Assembly: GCA_036245525.1 (NCBI GenBank)
Contig: BTPG01000005.1
Span: 128,851,299-128,915,298 of the forward strand
Origin: Semisulcospira habei
Taxonomy: Eukaryota; Mollusca; Gastropoda; Semisulcospiridae
Length of the DNA stretch: 64,000 nucleotides
Reading direction: 5' to 3'
This document shows, in pieces, positions 47,301 through 57,724 of the stretch (its first letter is position 1; the number at the start of each line of letters is the position of its first letter). Both the position numbers and the translations under genes were made by a program. The notes under the pieces are model-generated. The model worked only from the letters and a program-made list of their open reading frames with translations, was not told where the DNA came from and searched no databases.

Positions 47301-50300
47301 AGAAGACCGTTTTTTTTTTTTCAAAAAGTATCTTTGTGGTAACTAGCTGTTTTATTTCTTGTTTATACTCACATAACAGCAATTAGGATGGACTTTTCGT
47401 GGACATGAAAAGAAAAGAGGAAGAACACCAATGCAGAGTTGACCTGAAAAGCAAAGTGAGATAAAACATGTTAAATTAGGACATTAGTAGACATTGCAAA
47501 AAAAAAAAAAAAAAAACATAAGTAGGTCAAAACTGCACATCTTGTGACAAAAACCAGTGGATTAAAAGCCTAGACAAATATCTAGGCTTTTAATCCATTG
47601 GTTTGTTTCACAAGAAGCACAGCTTTTGACCTACTACTGATTTACGGAACACCTCTACTGATGAACAATCATAAACTTGTTAAGAGGCACAGATATCCAC
47701 AGAAACATCTAAATAAGCTGCTGCAGATGCACACACACACAGTATTACAGAGCAAAATGACACACAAACAACACACATACTTTGAGCCATTTAGCACTGG
47801 ATGCAACAACACGATGCAGATGCTGATCAGGCGCTACATGTTAGTTTTCATGTTCTCCTGACCTTCGGTAGTTGGCATGAGAACTAAAGGAGTTCATGGT
47901 GGAACAGTAACAGGAGGAATCCTAAATCAGAAACAGGTCAAAGACAGCAGGTTGAGCTCCATTAACCCATTCAGTGCCTGTTGATGGAAACTGTTTCTGC
48001 AGTCTTCATCAATTCATCAACAAGCCCTAGCTGTCCTAGGAACATGGATTCAAAGTGGTGCAAGAGGCATAGATCCTCATGAGCCTCCACAACTGTGGGG
48101 GTTAATGAGGATCTATACCTCTTGCAGTTGGGTGTGTTCAGATTTTCTCAGCACTGAATGGGTTAAAGTAAGGCAAGACAGTGGGTTGTGCCCCTTATAG
48201 AAAGGGCTAAATGCATCATTTTCCTGATTACTGTAGCATGTATCATCAGAGCAGTTGCATTGTTAATACAGGATAAGAGCCTCAAACTGTGGATGTTAAT
48301 GAGGCAACTCCTTCAGCTGCAGAGACTCAAATGATAATTAAACGCCTCATGTAAATTAAGCAGGCCTGATGAATCCAAGGAAACTCTGAAGTTTCTACAA
48401 TTTTTGTGCTGCTTCTGATTAGAGATAACCTCCCCTGTAACTGGGGTAACATACCAAAGCCAGCTTGAAGCTCCTGATACTTGGTCTCAGCAGAAGATGG
48501 ATGGACGATGGGAGCAGCATGACAAGAGTTGTGCCAAGGCTACAGAATGAAGAAAAGGCATGCATTTACATCAGCAAAGCTGCCTCTGGTGCAGGCTGCT
48601 GCATCAGCTGATTTCAACCAAAACACCAAGACTACTTCTAAGCCACACTGGATGTCTCCCTCAATTCGCTACAGCTACAGCAAATCAACCAGTGTGCATC
48701 TGCATCTGAGCAGTTGTACATTTGTAAAGTAACAAGACCAGATCGATTGATTGATTGTACATTGCTTAACGTCCCGACAGCAACAAGGCTTTCTCAGGAC
48801 GCGCCTGCACTGCTTGTGAAAAAAAACCAAAAAACAGAATATTGAATGTATGTCGCCAGCCGGTCCAATACGTTAAATAAACCTCCGCCATGGGGCCTAA
48901 ATAAAGCTAAGACCATTTAGCAACACGCGTCCAATATCAAGAACTACAGGCAGTGCAGACAGTTGGGAGAGTTTTAAAAAGATAAATACAGGTGAATGGA
49001 CCAAGGGTAGACAGAAACAGATGCCCCAGAATAGAGGAAAAAACCCACCCTGTGGGGCTGACCAGGGTGACCCTGGGAACTAAAAAGTAGTTAACCCCAC
49101 CCAAGTCCCCCAGGGCTGACCCGGGTGGAGGCAACAAGACCAGAAACACTGTAAGCACCTCAGCTCACATAAAAATAACTTTTACAACTTTGAGAGATGT
49201 ACATCGCGACTGCATGGAAGATGTTTCAAAAATCATTACTAATGGTCAAAACTTAAGGGCCACTTTTTATCGCAGACACAAATAATGTAACAATTCTTGG
49301 AGTCGGTACTTTGCTAATTTATTCAGTAACAATTTCATTTAAGTTTTGAGTAAATAAAGCAATTGTAACAACAGCAGTACGTTAGAATGTTCACCCACCC
49401 CTCATTTGAAAAGACACACAAGACTGGTCCAGAAAGTAGCGAGTGTACCCACCGTTTGCAGCCAAGCATTCAATGCAGCGTTGATGTATGATGTTCACCA
49501 GGGTTCAGAAAACATGTGGGATCGCTTCCCACTCTTGATGCAGGAACTGAGCCAGCTGGGGAACACCTTGAGGTTTGGGGGGGAGTGGTTGCTGACTACA
49601 CGTTGCCCCAGCACATCCCTGAGGTGCTCAATTGGAGCCAGATCAGGCGAACGAGCTGGCCACTCCATCCTCATGATGCCCCATTGCTCAAGGTACTCAT
49701 CCACCACACGGGCGCGATGAGGTCGAGCATTGTCGTCTTGCAGAACAGCATTGTCGCCTATGGCTTGGAGAGCTGGCTGGATGAGAGGCTGCACAATCTC
49801 GTCCCGATAGCGCAGTCCAGTCAGGGTGCCTCGAATGACGTGATGGGGGGGTCCTGCCTTCCCTGCTGAAGCCTGTCCAGACCACAACTGATCCTCCTCC
49901 GTAGTCATCCACCTCTTGCACGCATCCATCCGTGAATCACTCACCCTGGCATCTCCAGACCCTCACCCTGCCGTCGTTGAAGGACACGGTGAGCCGTGAC
50001 TCATCAGTAAACAGAACCTGAGTCCACTGGAGTCTGTTCCACCTTACATGTTGTCAACACCAGGCAACCCGGACTCTGAGATGAGCTGGAGTGAGGCGTA
50101 TTTTCACTGCTGCTCTGCATGAAGCCAGGCCAATTTCGTGCAGATGTCGGCAGACTGTGCTTCTGCTGATGTTAACGTTTGCAGCTTGCATCGGTTGACG
50201 TCACAGAGTGGTTGACGTGACAGTTCGGGCGCCCAGAGCCGCCACACAGAGGAATCTGTCATCCCTTCTGCCGGTGCAGCGCGGGCTTCCTGAGCAGGGT

Positions 50301-53300
50301 CGTTGTTCTGCCCTTCCAGTTTCTTAGAATCGTGCCAGCAGCCTCTGGATCACTGAATGGGACACCCCAAGACGTCTCCCAACATCTCGTCCAGAAATTC
50401 CATCCTGCAGCCATGCTAGCGCCCGGCCTCGATCTACTGGCATTAGGTTGCGTCGTGGTGGCATGGTTAGGAAAGCGACAATTATGCCCCTACTCTACCG
50501 GTATTTGTAGCGAAACAGAAGTGCTCAGTGTTCACGACTGACCCCTTTAGCACCTGCATCACGACTTTACCAAGTTTTTGCACCAGCCTGCCTTTGGTAC
50601 GCTTGCCAATATCGCACAGCTTTTCACAAAAACTGCCGATGTTTCACGTGCATTTGACACATTCGTGGAAATTGATGAATTGTTGTCTATTGTTCCCTGT
50701 ACAGTGGACTGTCTAAGGTCAACTTTTAACCCATTTGGATCAAAAGAACATTGTATTTTATTAGCGTACTTGCGACGGTAAACAATGACACAAAAAAGTG
50801 GGATGGCCCTTAAGTTTTGACCATTAGTATAGTTCAAGACTAGTGGCAGATTAGCTTGGAGCCTGGAAGGGCAGCAAGCTAACCTGGTCCTACCCTTGAA
50901 CTTTCATGGTTGATCCATTGTGTCTTATATTTATAAGGGATAAACAAGCCACTGACTCGTACTAAGAACCTCTGGAAAATCTGAGCCTAACACTTAAAAC
51001 ACAAAATGACTATAAGCATGATACAATGTACAGCGAGCGTCACTGTTTTGTTCAATGCTCAAGACACTGCCAGCATGTAACTTACCACAACAAAACAATG
51101 TGGTCCACAGACAGGATCTGCTTCAGTTTGATTACCACAGAGAGACTGCACCAAAAATTGGCCACCTTGTCCTGAAAAATGTGAAGAGAAAAAAAAAAAA
51201 CTAAACAAATCAAAACATAACATTTTCAAACTAATTGCTTTTGCTGTTGAGCAGCTCAACTTGTTTTTGTTTCTCTAGAAAGGTTCCAGAATTTGTAAAG
51301 GATCCTAGGGAACAACTGTCAGTATGATGATGATGATGTCCACTTGTAATGCACATCCACTCCATGCCAGCAGCATGCTCAGGGTAAAAAAAAAAAAAAA
51401 TCATAAGGAGTCCCCTCAGATGAGTGTTAATGAATAGGAGCCATGTTGTAAATTGATATAATGTTCTGCTTCAGCAAACTAATTTCCAGTAAGCAATGGG
51501 AGTTCTCATGTTGATGCAAGCCTAGGCTGGTCTGTGCACAGCTGTGTGCATGCTAGCTTAGGTTGATGCTGATATGGATGGAAATATAAAGAAGGTCTAC
51601 TTTAAAGCTATCATGATCAACCCCACACTGGTTGTCTCCTTCGATTCGCTGTCGCTAAACAGTGGCAGCGAATTGAAGGAAATAACCAGTGACGAGTGTG
51701 GATCAACTCCGACAGCTGGAACTGGAAGCAAAATATGTGTAATTAGGACCTATCTTTCCTAATCATACCCACCTCATACAGTCCCCTGTTGAAGGGAAAC
51801 AAGCGCACCAGGACACTTTTTGCTGTTTCCACATTCTGAAGGAAGGGGAGCCAACAGGCACCGAATGAAATCAATACAACCAGAGCCAGCATCATGAGTT
51901 TTAAGTTTCTGAAAAAGTAAGAAAACTGTCTATGTATCAATGGGAGTCCAGAGTCCATTTAAAGGCGTTCAACATTCTTTAGCAGGATATCTGTGAATTT
52001 ATTATGAAGTCACCAACAAAGATCTGTGTGCTTGACCCTATCCCCATATTCCTCATGAAACAGTGTATTGACAATCTCCTCCCACAGATTACTGCCATAG
52101 TTATTGCTTCTCTCTCTACAGGTACAGTGCCCACTCATTTTAAACATGCTGTTGCAACACCAGTCTTGAGGAAGCCTGGACTGGATCCAAATGACTTGAA
52201 ACATTTTAGACCTGTCTCTAACCTTCCGTTTATGAAAAAAAAAATTGGAGAAGGTTGTTTTGAAACAGCTACAAAGTCATTTGTCTAGAAACATTCTATT
52301 AGAAATGCCTCAGCATACAGAAAGGGTCACAGCACGGAGACGGCCGTGCTGCAAGTCCTGGATGGTCTACTAGTGGAGACAGACAAGAGACTTGTCTCGC
52401 TTATTGCTATGTTGGACCTCAGCGCAGCATTCAACACGCTTGATCATTCTGTTTTGCTGAAGAGGTTAGAGGTGACATTTTGCATTCATGGTATCACCCT
52501 GGCCTGGTTCACTTCATATGTTACAGATCGCTCTCAGGCTGTTATTAATGGCCAACTATCTGCTTCTGTTCCTTTGTTGTGTGGAGTCCGTCGGGTATTA
52601 GGGCCTGTTTTGTCTACTCACAATGTCTGTCTGATGTAACGTCTGATAAGTATGCCTAGCCACTTCTGCTCCGCTAAGCAGAGCGTACAGTGTTGTATTG
52701 ACGATGTCTTGTCCTGAACAACTAGCAACAAAGCTATGCTTAACACTGACAAAACCGGAGTCATGCCTGTTGCCTCTCAGTCTTGCCTTAGTTTGAATGA
52801 CAGTGAGTTCGCAAACATTGGTGGCTGCAGCGTTCCTTTCCAGAACAGTGTCAAATATTTGGGTGTAAAGATCGATATAATGCTTTCCAGGCATGATAAT
52901 ATCAGTAGCATCTGCCGTGTGTTTTTTTTTTTTAGTTGCGCAGGATCTCTTTCCTCAGACCACATCTTAACGAAAGTGTGGCTTCAAGACTAGTAAATGC
53001 ATTCATTACTTCCAGGCTAAATTATTGCAATTCTGTACTGGCAGGTTTACCGGCGGAGCAAATTTCATGGTTGCAGACTATCCAAAACCGTGCAGTGCGT
53101 CTCATCTTGAAAAAATGAAAGGCAGACCACGTTACGCCTCTGCTGAAGCACTAGCTCCCCGTGAAATTCCGCTGCCAGTATAAAATTGCAATCTTTGCCT
53201 ATCAGCATTTTGACAGGTCTCTAGCACCGTACCTTTCGGCCAAGCTGTGTATTTATCAGCCCAAGCGCACCCTCCATTCCTCCAGTGAAAAACTTCTAAA

Positions 53301-54710
53301 TATAATGAAGAATGTCGGTGAGCGTTCTTTCACTTTTTTTAGCCGAAAGTGTCTGGAACTTGATGCCAATCTAACTGCAGAATCTGCCCACATTGTCCCA
53401 GTTCAAGATTCACTTGAAGATTTTTTTTTCTTGTCAGGCCTTTTGCACGCGGCACATCGTTTTTCCTAGCAAACTGTTAACTGACGTTTTTCTTTCAGAT
53501 TCAAGTTTTTGATAAAAAAGGGAAGTGGATGCAAGCTGTTGGAAAGAGAGGGGATGGTTTAAAGTAGTGTATGACTGTGTGTGTGTGTCTGAGAGAGAGT
53601 CTGCTCTTTGTATTGTGCATGTGCAGTGAGTACAGTGTTTTTCAGGAGAACAGCGCTTTATAAAACTAGCTATTTATTATTATTATGGTATACAACTGGT
53701 AAATCGTTGTGGGCAGGTTGGAGAGCCTTGACGGCCTCTACAGGACGAGAATGATACGCAAGGGCCTGAGGTTGGCAGCTGACACTTCCCACTGCCTTTC
53801 TAAGCACCTTCAAAAGCTCCCGTCTGGCCGTAGGTTCAAGGCTCCTCTTGTTAAAACCAAATGCTACAAGGGCAGCTTTGTACCCTCGGCCATCCGTCTC
53901 CTATGAAGAGTGTGTTAACTAGCGTATCTCTCTCTCTCCTTGTTGACGCCGTCGAGGAACTTGCACCTCAGATGTCACAGTGGTGGTGGTGTTGTTTTTT
54001 TACCATTGTCATAATGTGGCTAAAACGGTACGCGCGCATGTGATCCAAACGAAAGAAAATTTGTCGCCTAGACTGACACAATAAAGTTTTTGAACTGAAT
54101 TGAATTGAAATCAATTTACCTTTCCTTACTTTAGTTTCAGCTAAAAGTAACTTCAAAACATGAATGTGACATTACGACAATCACAATTTTATCTCTACTC
54201 ATGTGCGTGCCTTTCTCTCTTTGCCTTGAAACCAATGGCAAAGAGTGGGGTTTTCAGACAATTATTAACCCCCTTAACCCTTTTCATCCCAATACACCTG
54301 TTGCTTACCGTAACATAAATTTGTCAATGACAGTTCAAGGGTGGTACCTGAAACGTTTGGCGCCTGAGGCACCAAGCTATTCTGGCACCACCCTTTAACT
54401 AAAACGGTTGATCTATCTCCTAACCTGTAATGTAGCCTTCATAAGACAATAAGCAATTAAAAAAAAAAATAAAATCAGCCTCAGGATGTAATGGTTAATC
54501 AGTTCTGTTTACAGTATCACTACCAGTGACTGCATGCACATAGGGGTTAAGGTGCATGAACTCACCCTTTGCCGATGCCCAGGTTGAAGCAAGAGCCAAG
54601 CAGGTAGCAGAAGAAGGGCATGGCGTGGTACAGCTCCATCTGCTTGTAGTTCAGCGCCAGGCAGAACATCACCGCCCCGACCAGGTCATACTGAATGCCC
54701 ATAACACTAA
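44146..54710 (-). CDS. ALG6: ALG6, alpha-1,3-glucosyltransferase (3' part, nine exons)
   Basis: Exons 54566-54710, 51773-51908, 51086-51171, 48455-48539, 47373-47443, 46241-46309, 45537-45663, 44602-44721 and 44146-44310 join in phase to 333 residues plus a stop. The first carries QYDLVGAVMFCLALNYKQME and LYHAMPFFCYLLG, the most conserved block of ALG6. Later blocks are GACWLPFL, DKVANFWCS, FLFSFHVHEKSIL, STFSMLPLLAKDG and AKLPDLY. ALG6 is a multi-membrane ER glucosyltransferase (GT57) that adds the first glucose from dolichyl-phosphate-glucose to Man9GlcNAc2-PP-dolichol. The N-terminal loop with the catalytic acid residues and the 5' exons are not seen; they probably lie beyond the window. 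The sibling ALG8 is less likely given the LYHAMPFF block. Confidence 0.95.
44468..44538. repeat. Palindrome-core repeat copy
   Basis: TAGTTCAAGGGTGCTGCCAG through GGCGCC to its near-complement. In an ALG6 intron. Confidence 0.8.
44602..44721 (-). CDS. ALG6: ALG6 exon 8 of 9 visible
   Basis: Acceptor GACTTTTAAG. 40 codons, YSKSAAVIYALTVILMSEWM to VSK. Donor GTGTAT is weak; it was chosen because it keeps phase 0 with the last exon. The sequence is hydrophobic and poorly conserved. Confidence 0.65.
45041..45113 (+). repeat. Possible LINE 3' end
   Basis: CCATGAGGGATTAATAAAGTATTATT looks like the 3' end of a CR1-like LINE. Weak call. Confidence 0.3.
45150..45219. repeat. Foldback, 19-bp arms
   Basis: CATGACCACTTTCAGTGTG and its near-complement CACGCTGAAAGTGGTCATG, 32 bases apart, in an ALG6 intron. 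Confidence 0.7.
45537..45663 (-). CDS. ALG6: ALG6 exon 7 of 9 visible
   Basis: Acceptor TGTTGCAG, donor GTGAGT. 127 bases starting (S)MLPLLAKDGLLIPSAA; matches the family's FSMLPLL-KD block. Confidence 0.9.
46033..46195. repeat. Palindrome-core repeat copy plus half copy
   Basis: Degenerate full core at 46115-46186 (GGTGATGCC...GGCGCCAAGCTATTCTG). A half copy lies at 46040-46070. Confidence 0.65.
46241..46309 (-). CDS. ALG6: ALG6 exon 6 of 9 visible (GC donor)
   Basis: Acceptor TTTACTTTCAG. 69 bases encoding PACLTVVDFPLAVSWLTAIS. It ends CAG before GCAAGA, a GC-AG intron; phase into exon 7 gives STFSMLPLL, as in the family. Confidence 0.88.
46659..46882. mobile_element. Palindrome-core MITE with perfect 72-bp palindrome
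   Basis: Outer ends TCAACCAATATCATACTGA and the complement of TTAACCCTTATCATTCGGA are TTAA-type. The core 46759-46830 is perfectly palindromic (35-bp arms, 2-base centre). Confidence 0.8.
47034..47105. repeat. Palindrome-core repeat copy, near-perfect
   Basis: Arms TAGTTAAAGGGTGATACCAG...GGCGCC and the near-complement with a 4-base centre. Directly 3' (minus sense) of ALG6 exon 5. Confidence 0.85.
47373..47443 (-). CDS. ALG6: ALG6 exon 5 of 9 visible
   Basis: Acceptor GCTTTTCAG, donor GTGAGT. 71 bases, VNSALVFFLFSFHVHEKSIL; matches the family's SFFLFSFQVHEKSIL block. Confidence 0.93.
47521..47635. repeat. Long hairpin, 54-bp near-perfect arms
   Basis: AGTAGGTCAAAACTGCACAT to TAGA pairs with TCTAGG to GACCTACT around the 6-base loop CAAATA; three or four mismatches. 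Confidence 0.9.
47962..48166. mobile_element. TTAA-flanked MITE with CTCATGAG-type palindromic core
   Basis: TTAACCCATTCAGTGC at the left and GCACTGAATGGGTTAA at the right. The core 48058-48125 (AAGAGGCATAGATCCTCATG and its complement) is palindromic. Same length (205 bp) as 54955-55159 although the cores differ. Confidence 0.85.
48455..48539 (-). CDS. ALG6: ALG6 exon 4 of 9 visible
   Basis: Acceptor TTCATTCTGTAG, donor GTATGT. 85 bases, LGTTLVMLLPSSIHLLLRPS; matches the STFLSLLPACIKL-type block. Confidence 0.9.
48640..48705. repeat. Foldback with CCACACTGG arms (partner family of 51614-51707)
   Basis: CCACACTGGATGTCTCCCTC and CAACCAGTGTG pair across CAATTCGCTACAGC. A related hairpin is at 51614-51707. 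Confidence 0.5.
48757..49135. repeat. Dispersed repeat, copy 2 (partner 4308-4690)
   Basis: Colinear with 4308-4690, including CCCCAGAATAGAG and GGGGCTGACCAGGGTGACCC. Preceded by (GATT)3. Confidence 0.65.
49239..50827 (-). mobile_element. Tc1-like transposon, near complete, 1589 bp
   Basis: Terminal inverted repeats CTAATGGTCAAAACTTAAGG...; TA on both sides (49237-49238 and 50828-50829). The length is typical of Tc1. It carries a degenerate transposase on the minus strand. Inserted in an ALG6 intron. Confidence 0.9.
49495..50450 (-). pseudogene. Tc1-like DDE transposase (frameshifted)
   Basis: VLFTDESRLTVSFNDGRV (first Asp, about 50010) is in one frame. VLQDDNARPHRARVVDEYLE (second Asp) and PDLAPIEHLRDVLGQRV (Glu, 34 residues after the second Asp as in DD34E) lie in another (49700-49600). 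A stop and frame changes lie between. The N-terminal helix-turn-helix part (50060-50450) is too degenerate to read. Confidence 0.85.
50830..50902. repeat. Palindrome-core repeat copy abutting the Tc1 element
   Basis: TAGTTCAAGACTAGTGGC and a degenerate complement ending CCCTTGAACTTT. Starts at the Tc1 target TA. Confidence 0.65.
51086..51171 (-). CDS. ALG6: ALG6 exon 3 of 9 visible
   Basis: Acceptor ATTTTTCAG, donor GTAAGT. 86 bases, DKVANFWCSLSVVIKLKQIL; matches DKVANIWCS of the family. Confidence 0.95.
51614..51707. repeat. Foldback hairpin
   Basis: GATCAACCCCACACTGGTTG... pairs with ...AACCAGTGACGAGTGTGGATC; inner arms TCGATTCGCTG and CAGCGAATTGA. Confidence 0.7.
51773..51908 (-). CDS. 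ALG6: ALG6 exon 2 of 9 visible
   Basis: Acceptor TACTTTTTCAG, donor GTGGGT. 136 bases, NLKLMMLALVVLISFGACWL, then PFLQNVETAKSVLVRLFPFN and RGLYE; matches CWLPF and RLFPxxRGLFE of the family. Confidence 0.95.
52001..53690 (+). mobile_element. CR1-like LINE, 5'-truncated, decayed
   Basis: RT pieces in several frames: LDPIPIFLMKQCIDNLLPQI, KPGLDPNDLKHFRPVSNLPF, MLDLSAAFNTLDHSVLLKRL, VKYLGVKIDIMLSRHDNI and NYCNSVLAGLPAEQISWLQT. The 3' end has the GAACAGCGCT...(ATT)n signature. The catalytic FADD region could not be found. Same family as 43030-43492. Confidence 0.8.
53695..54108 (+). mobile_element. 3' end of another LINE, (TTGAA)n tail
   Basis: Encodes RMIRKGLRLAADTSHCLSKH and PSGRRFKAPLVKTKCYKGSF then VPSAIRLL and stop, the C-terminus of L2/CR1-type LINEs. 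It ends in AATAAAG and (TTGAA)n. Sits directly after the CR1-like copy. Confidence 0.7.
54274..54498. mobile_element. TTAA-flanked palindrome-core MITE
   Basis: TTAACCCTTTTCATCCC and GGATGTAATGGTTAA ends; core 54332-54400 of the GGTGGTACC...GGTGCCAG type with lesions. Close to ALG6 exon 54566-54710. Confidence 0.7.
54566..54710 (-). CDS. ALG6: ALG6 exon 1 of 9 visible
   Basis: Acceptor TTGCTGGCAG, donor GTGAGT. 145 bases, phase 2 entry: SVMGIQYDLVGAVMFCLALN, then YKQMELYHAMPFFCYLLGSC. Confidence 0.96.
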
Positions 54711-54829
54711 CTGCCAGCAAGGTAAGCCCTAGGCTAATACCATTGTATCTGACACTTCTGTCAAGGAACTTTTACAAGATTAACCCCACAAATCCCTGAC
54801 ACACTAAGACAGGATGCGGGTTGACCATG

Positions 54830-54885
54830 ACATTTCTTAAGAGTGGTGTCAGAAAGGCATGGCACATCTTGAGATATCATGGTCG
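54830..54885. repeat. Degenerate palindrome-core repeat
   Basis: TTGACCATGACATTTCTTAA and TTGAGATATCATGGTCGAG pair; the GGTGCC core is eroded. Confidence 0.5.
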
Positions 54886-54954
54886 AGCAGTCTCCAGAAC
54901 TGTGACACTGACCTAAGAGAATATCTCCACAATTTATCAGTTCATCCCTGTGGC

Positions 54955-55159
54955 TTCACCCATTTAGCCCCAACATCCTACAGCAGGAGATGGATTGACC
55001 ATGATAATTCAAGGGTAGTGCCATATTAACTTGGCACTATCAGGTGCAAAGCTAATCTGGCACTAACCTTGACTCATCATGGTCAATCCATCTCCTGCAA
55101 CTGCTACACAGTCATTAGGTGTCACTTCCAAAATGTAGCCATAGGACCAAATGGGTTAA
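54955..55159. mobile_element. TTAA-type MITE, complete copy of the family at 2601
   Basis: CCCATTTAGCCCC and the complement of CCAAATGGG at the ends, TTAA at the right and TTCA at the left. The inner foldback 54987-55094 has arms GGAGATGGATTGACCATGAT... and its complement. It shows what 2601-4179 looked like before LINE insertion. Confidence 0.8.
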
Positions 55160-55296
55160 TGAGTGAAAAGTATCGTCAGAGGCCTTTTGGCCTGTAGGCA
55201 ATTAGGTGTGAGGGGAAGGGGTATAGTTAAAATTATAATTCACAAATTATACATCTGACACAGCAAGTACAATGTAAACCTGTGAAAATACAGAGA

Positions 55297-55395
55297 TCAG
55301 GCACAGATCCTTATGAGCCCCCGATATGCCTGCAACAGGCGAAGATTCTCGTGAATCCCTGGATTTACAAAGCTCACGAGAATCTATGCCTGCTT
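55297..55395. repeat. CTCATGAG-family foldback
   Basis: AGGCACAGATCCTTATGAGC and GCTCACGAGAATCTATGCCT are outer arms. An inner repeat GAAGATTCTCGTGAAT adds a third arm. Confidence 0.6.
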
Positions 55396-55584
55396 AAGCT
55401 GGAGGGACCATGTGCAGACTGTGTGCCCAATAACTCTAATAAACTGAGGACAACACAGGTATAGATTTTATAATCTCTGTAGACAGCAGGGGCATGTGAA
55501 ATCTTATGCCTCTTGCAGATGATAGATGCAATTATGCACTAACTCTTTGGCTGTTGATAGCATTTTTTGTTGTAATGATTCCAG

Positions 55585-56637
55585 CAGGTATCATTGCGAC
55601 AACAAAAAAGGCAAAGCCATTATGGCTCATGTGTATGACTGATTTACATATGTGTGACCTTTGTGACAAGAGCTGGCTTCTGCAGCAGCCAAATCCATGT
55701 TTTCTGAAAATGTAAGCATTTTTCACACATCTGTCAACCCCCCGTGACCCTTGAACTTTGTGATGAGTCGACTAAATCAGTATGCATAGGAAGGTCTTAT
55801 CATCAGCTATTTTTGTACCAATTTTGGTTGAAAAATTTGCAAAAATTTGGGAAAACCTCCAATTTTATCAAAAATCAGCATTTTACATACATTTGCCAGC
55901 CTCATGTCACCTTTCCAAGGGGTCATCCAAATTAGTATGCATAAATAGGTCTTACCATCACGTATCTCTGTACCAAATTTGGGTTTTAACCCATATCCAG
56001 AGGTGCCTACCCCTCTTAGACCATTTTGTGTAATGGACTGCTTAAAAATGTGTATTTTGTGTAATCATTTCAGCGCAACACGCAACAAAAAAAAAGACAC
56101 CACAGCAAACAAATTAAAAATAAAGACATTTATCCACACTATTAGCTATTTTATTCACACAATATCAGGTATCGCTGTAGCAAGTTTGGGTTTGAAGTTG
56201 TGAATAGTATTTGCAAAAAAAAAAAAACTCTCTTTTTTGTAAAAATATGGTAATTTTGGACATTTTTCTTGAGCTCTTGTGACCCTTGACTTTTCCGAGG
56301 GATCAACAAAATTAGTGTGCATATAAAGTATTTGTACCAAGTTTGGGTTTGAAGTTGTGAATAGTTTGATTTGAGAAAAAAGAAATTATGTCCCAAAATG
56401 GCTATTTTGATATATTTCCTGATCCTCTGTGACCTTGACCTTTGTGAGAAACTGTCACTAAAATTGACATGTTTAGAAAGGTCTTGCCACAAAGTATCCT
56501 TGGGCCAAGTTTGACTCGAAGACTGTAGCTTCAATAGTCTCCGAGAAAATGCCAACGTTAAAGTTTACCACGCACGACGGCGGACGGACGACCGCTGGCT
56601 CGGAACACTCACTTTTTCTTCACACGTGAGCCAAAAA
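55585..56637 (+). repeat. Pearl-like element, second copy
   Basis: Same order of blocks as 18195-22320 with fewer tandem units (about 55744, 55920, 56279, 56432). It ends with GACGGCGGACGGACGAC and CTCAC...GTGAG, CCAAAAA. DIRS C begins at its last bases. Confidence 0.7.
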
Positions 56638-57051
56638 TTCATTTTTCTTTAAAAGGTATTTTTTCGAAAAATACTTACCGATGACATGACTGAATGGAAG
56701 TGTCTACTACTTACTCATTCTAGCCTAAGAGCCAGTTGTGTTAAAACACAACCCGGGAGGCACTCGGGGAACCCCGAGGGGACCAAGAGTTGTCTCCCTA
56801 TACCCACCACCCGGAAGCCGGGTACCCATAATCCCTCAGTCAGGATACTTAGCGCACCAGCGGCAAGCGGCGCAGGTGGGAGGGTCGTTTGAGTCATGTC
56901 ATCGGTAAGTATTTTTTGAAAAAATACCTTTTAAAGAAAAATGAATTTGTTTCTTCAAAAACATTACCGATGACATGACTAAATGGAAGAATTGCGAATA
57001 GGAGGTGGGTGCCGCGCTCCAGCACACCTTAGGGCCCAAGGGCCGTCCTCC

Positions 57052-57713
57052 CTAATGCAAACTCCCGACGACCCTAGGTAGGTGAATACCTACAGCGCTG
57101 AGGCGCCAGGAGGGAGTTGTGCCCCCCGCAAAAAGGCCCCCACCAGAGCGAGGAGTCTCGCTGGCCTGGCAGAACTCTGCGATCGAGGCGGGCGAAGTCA
57201 TCCTGCCCGCCAGCCTCCAATTGCCACGAAGTGTAAGACAGTACAGTCCCTGACGAATGTGACGTTCGTGGCCAAGCAAGTGCCTTGATAACGTACCTGT
57301 AGCCTCTAACCTCCCTGAGGGAGGGGTCCTGTAATTCAGAACGTATGACTGAGCGTAGCCAGGAAGAACGTCCGGCATGTAGCGTCAGTGGTGCCGGAAC
57401 CGGCAAAGAGGCGAGCGCGTCCGTAGCGAACGGCTATGTCGTAGGCACACGTGAGGCTTGTACAGGGATTTGCTACGTGGTCTCCTGGTGGAATAGCGCC
57501 CCATAAGCGGGCGCAAGGTGAACCCGTGGACCAAAGGCGCGGCGGTCCAGGTAAGGTATGGTCCGAGAGGAGCTGTACGTAATTGTTCCCTCGAACTGTA
57601 GGCAGACCGGGCGAGTCGTAGCTCCTGAAGCTCATTAACCAATCCACCATGGCAACATCCCTCAGGCGCCGTATGGCTGCAAGGGCAAGATGTAGCATGC
57701 GATGACTCCTCAC
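57052..57713 (-). pseudogene. Tyrosine recombinase remnant of DIRS C
   Basis: In adjoining frames: YGRARLFAGSGTTDATC, SELQDPSLREVRGYRYVIKA, WQLEAGGQDDFARLDRRVLP and GQRDSSLWWGPF. These line up with RRGRTRLLAP, AHGVRARAARLAFAA, GWQDESTIARFYFRAL and QRDNLTLVGNF of DIRS B. The position of the nucleophile Tyr reads Asp (ARLDRR against ARFYFR), and His of the H-x-x-R box reads Arg. Probably inactive. Confidence 0.55.
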
Positions 57714-57724
57714 GAGGGGAGTCG

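Noticed and set aside
48757..49135. Protein-coding exon
   Set aside because: The same sequence occurs at 4308-4690 with stops and indels in all frames; it is a dispersed repeat.
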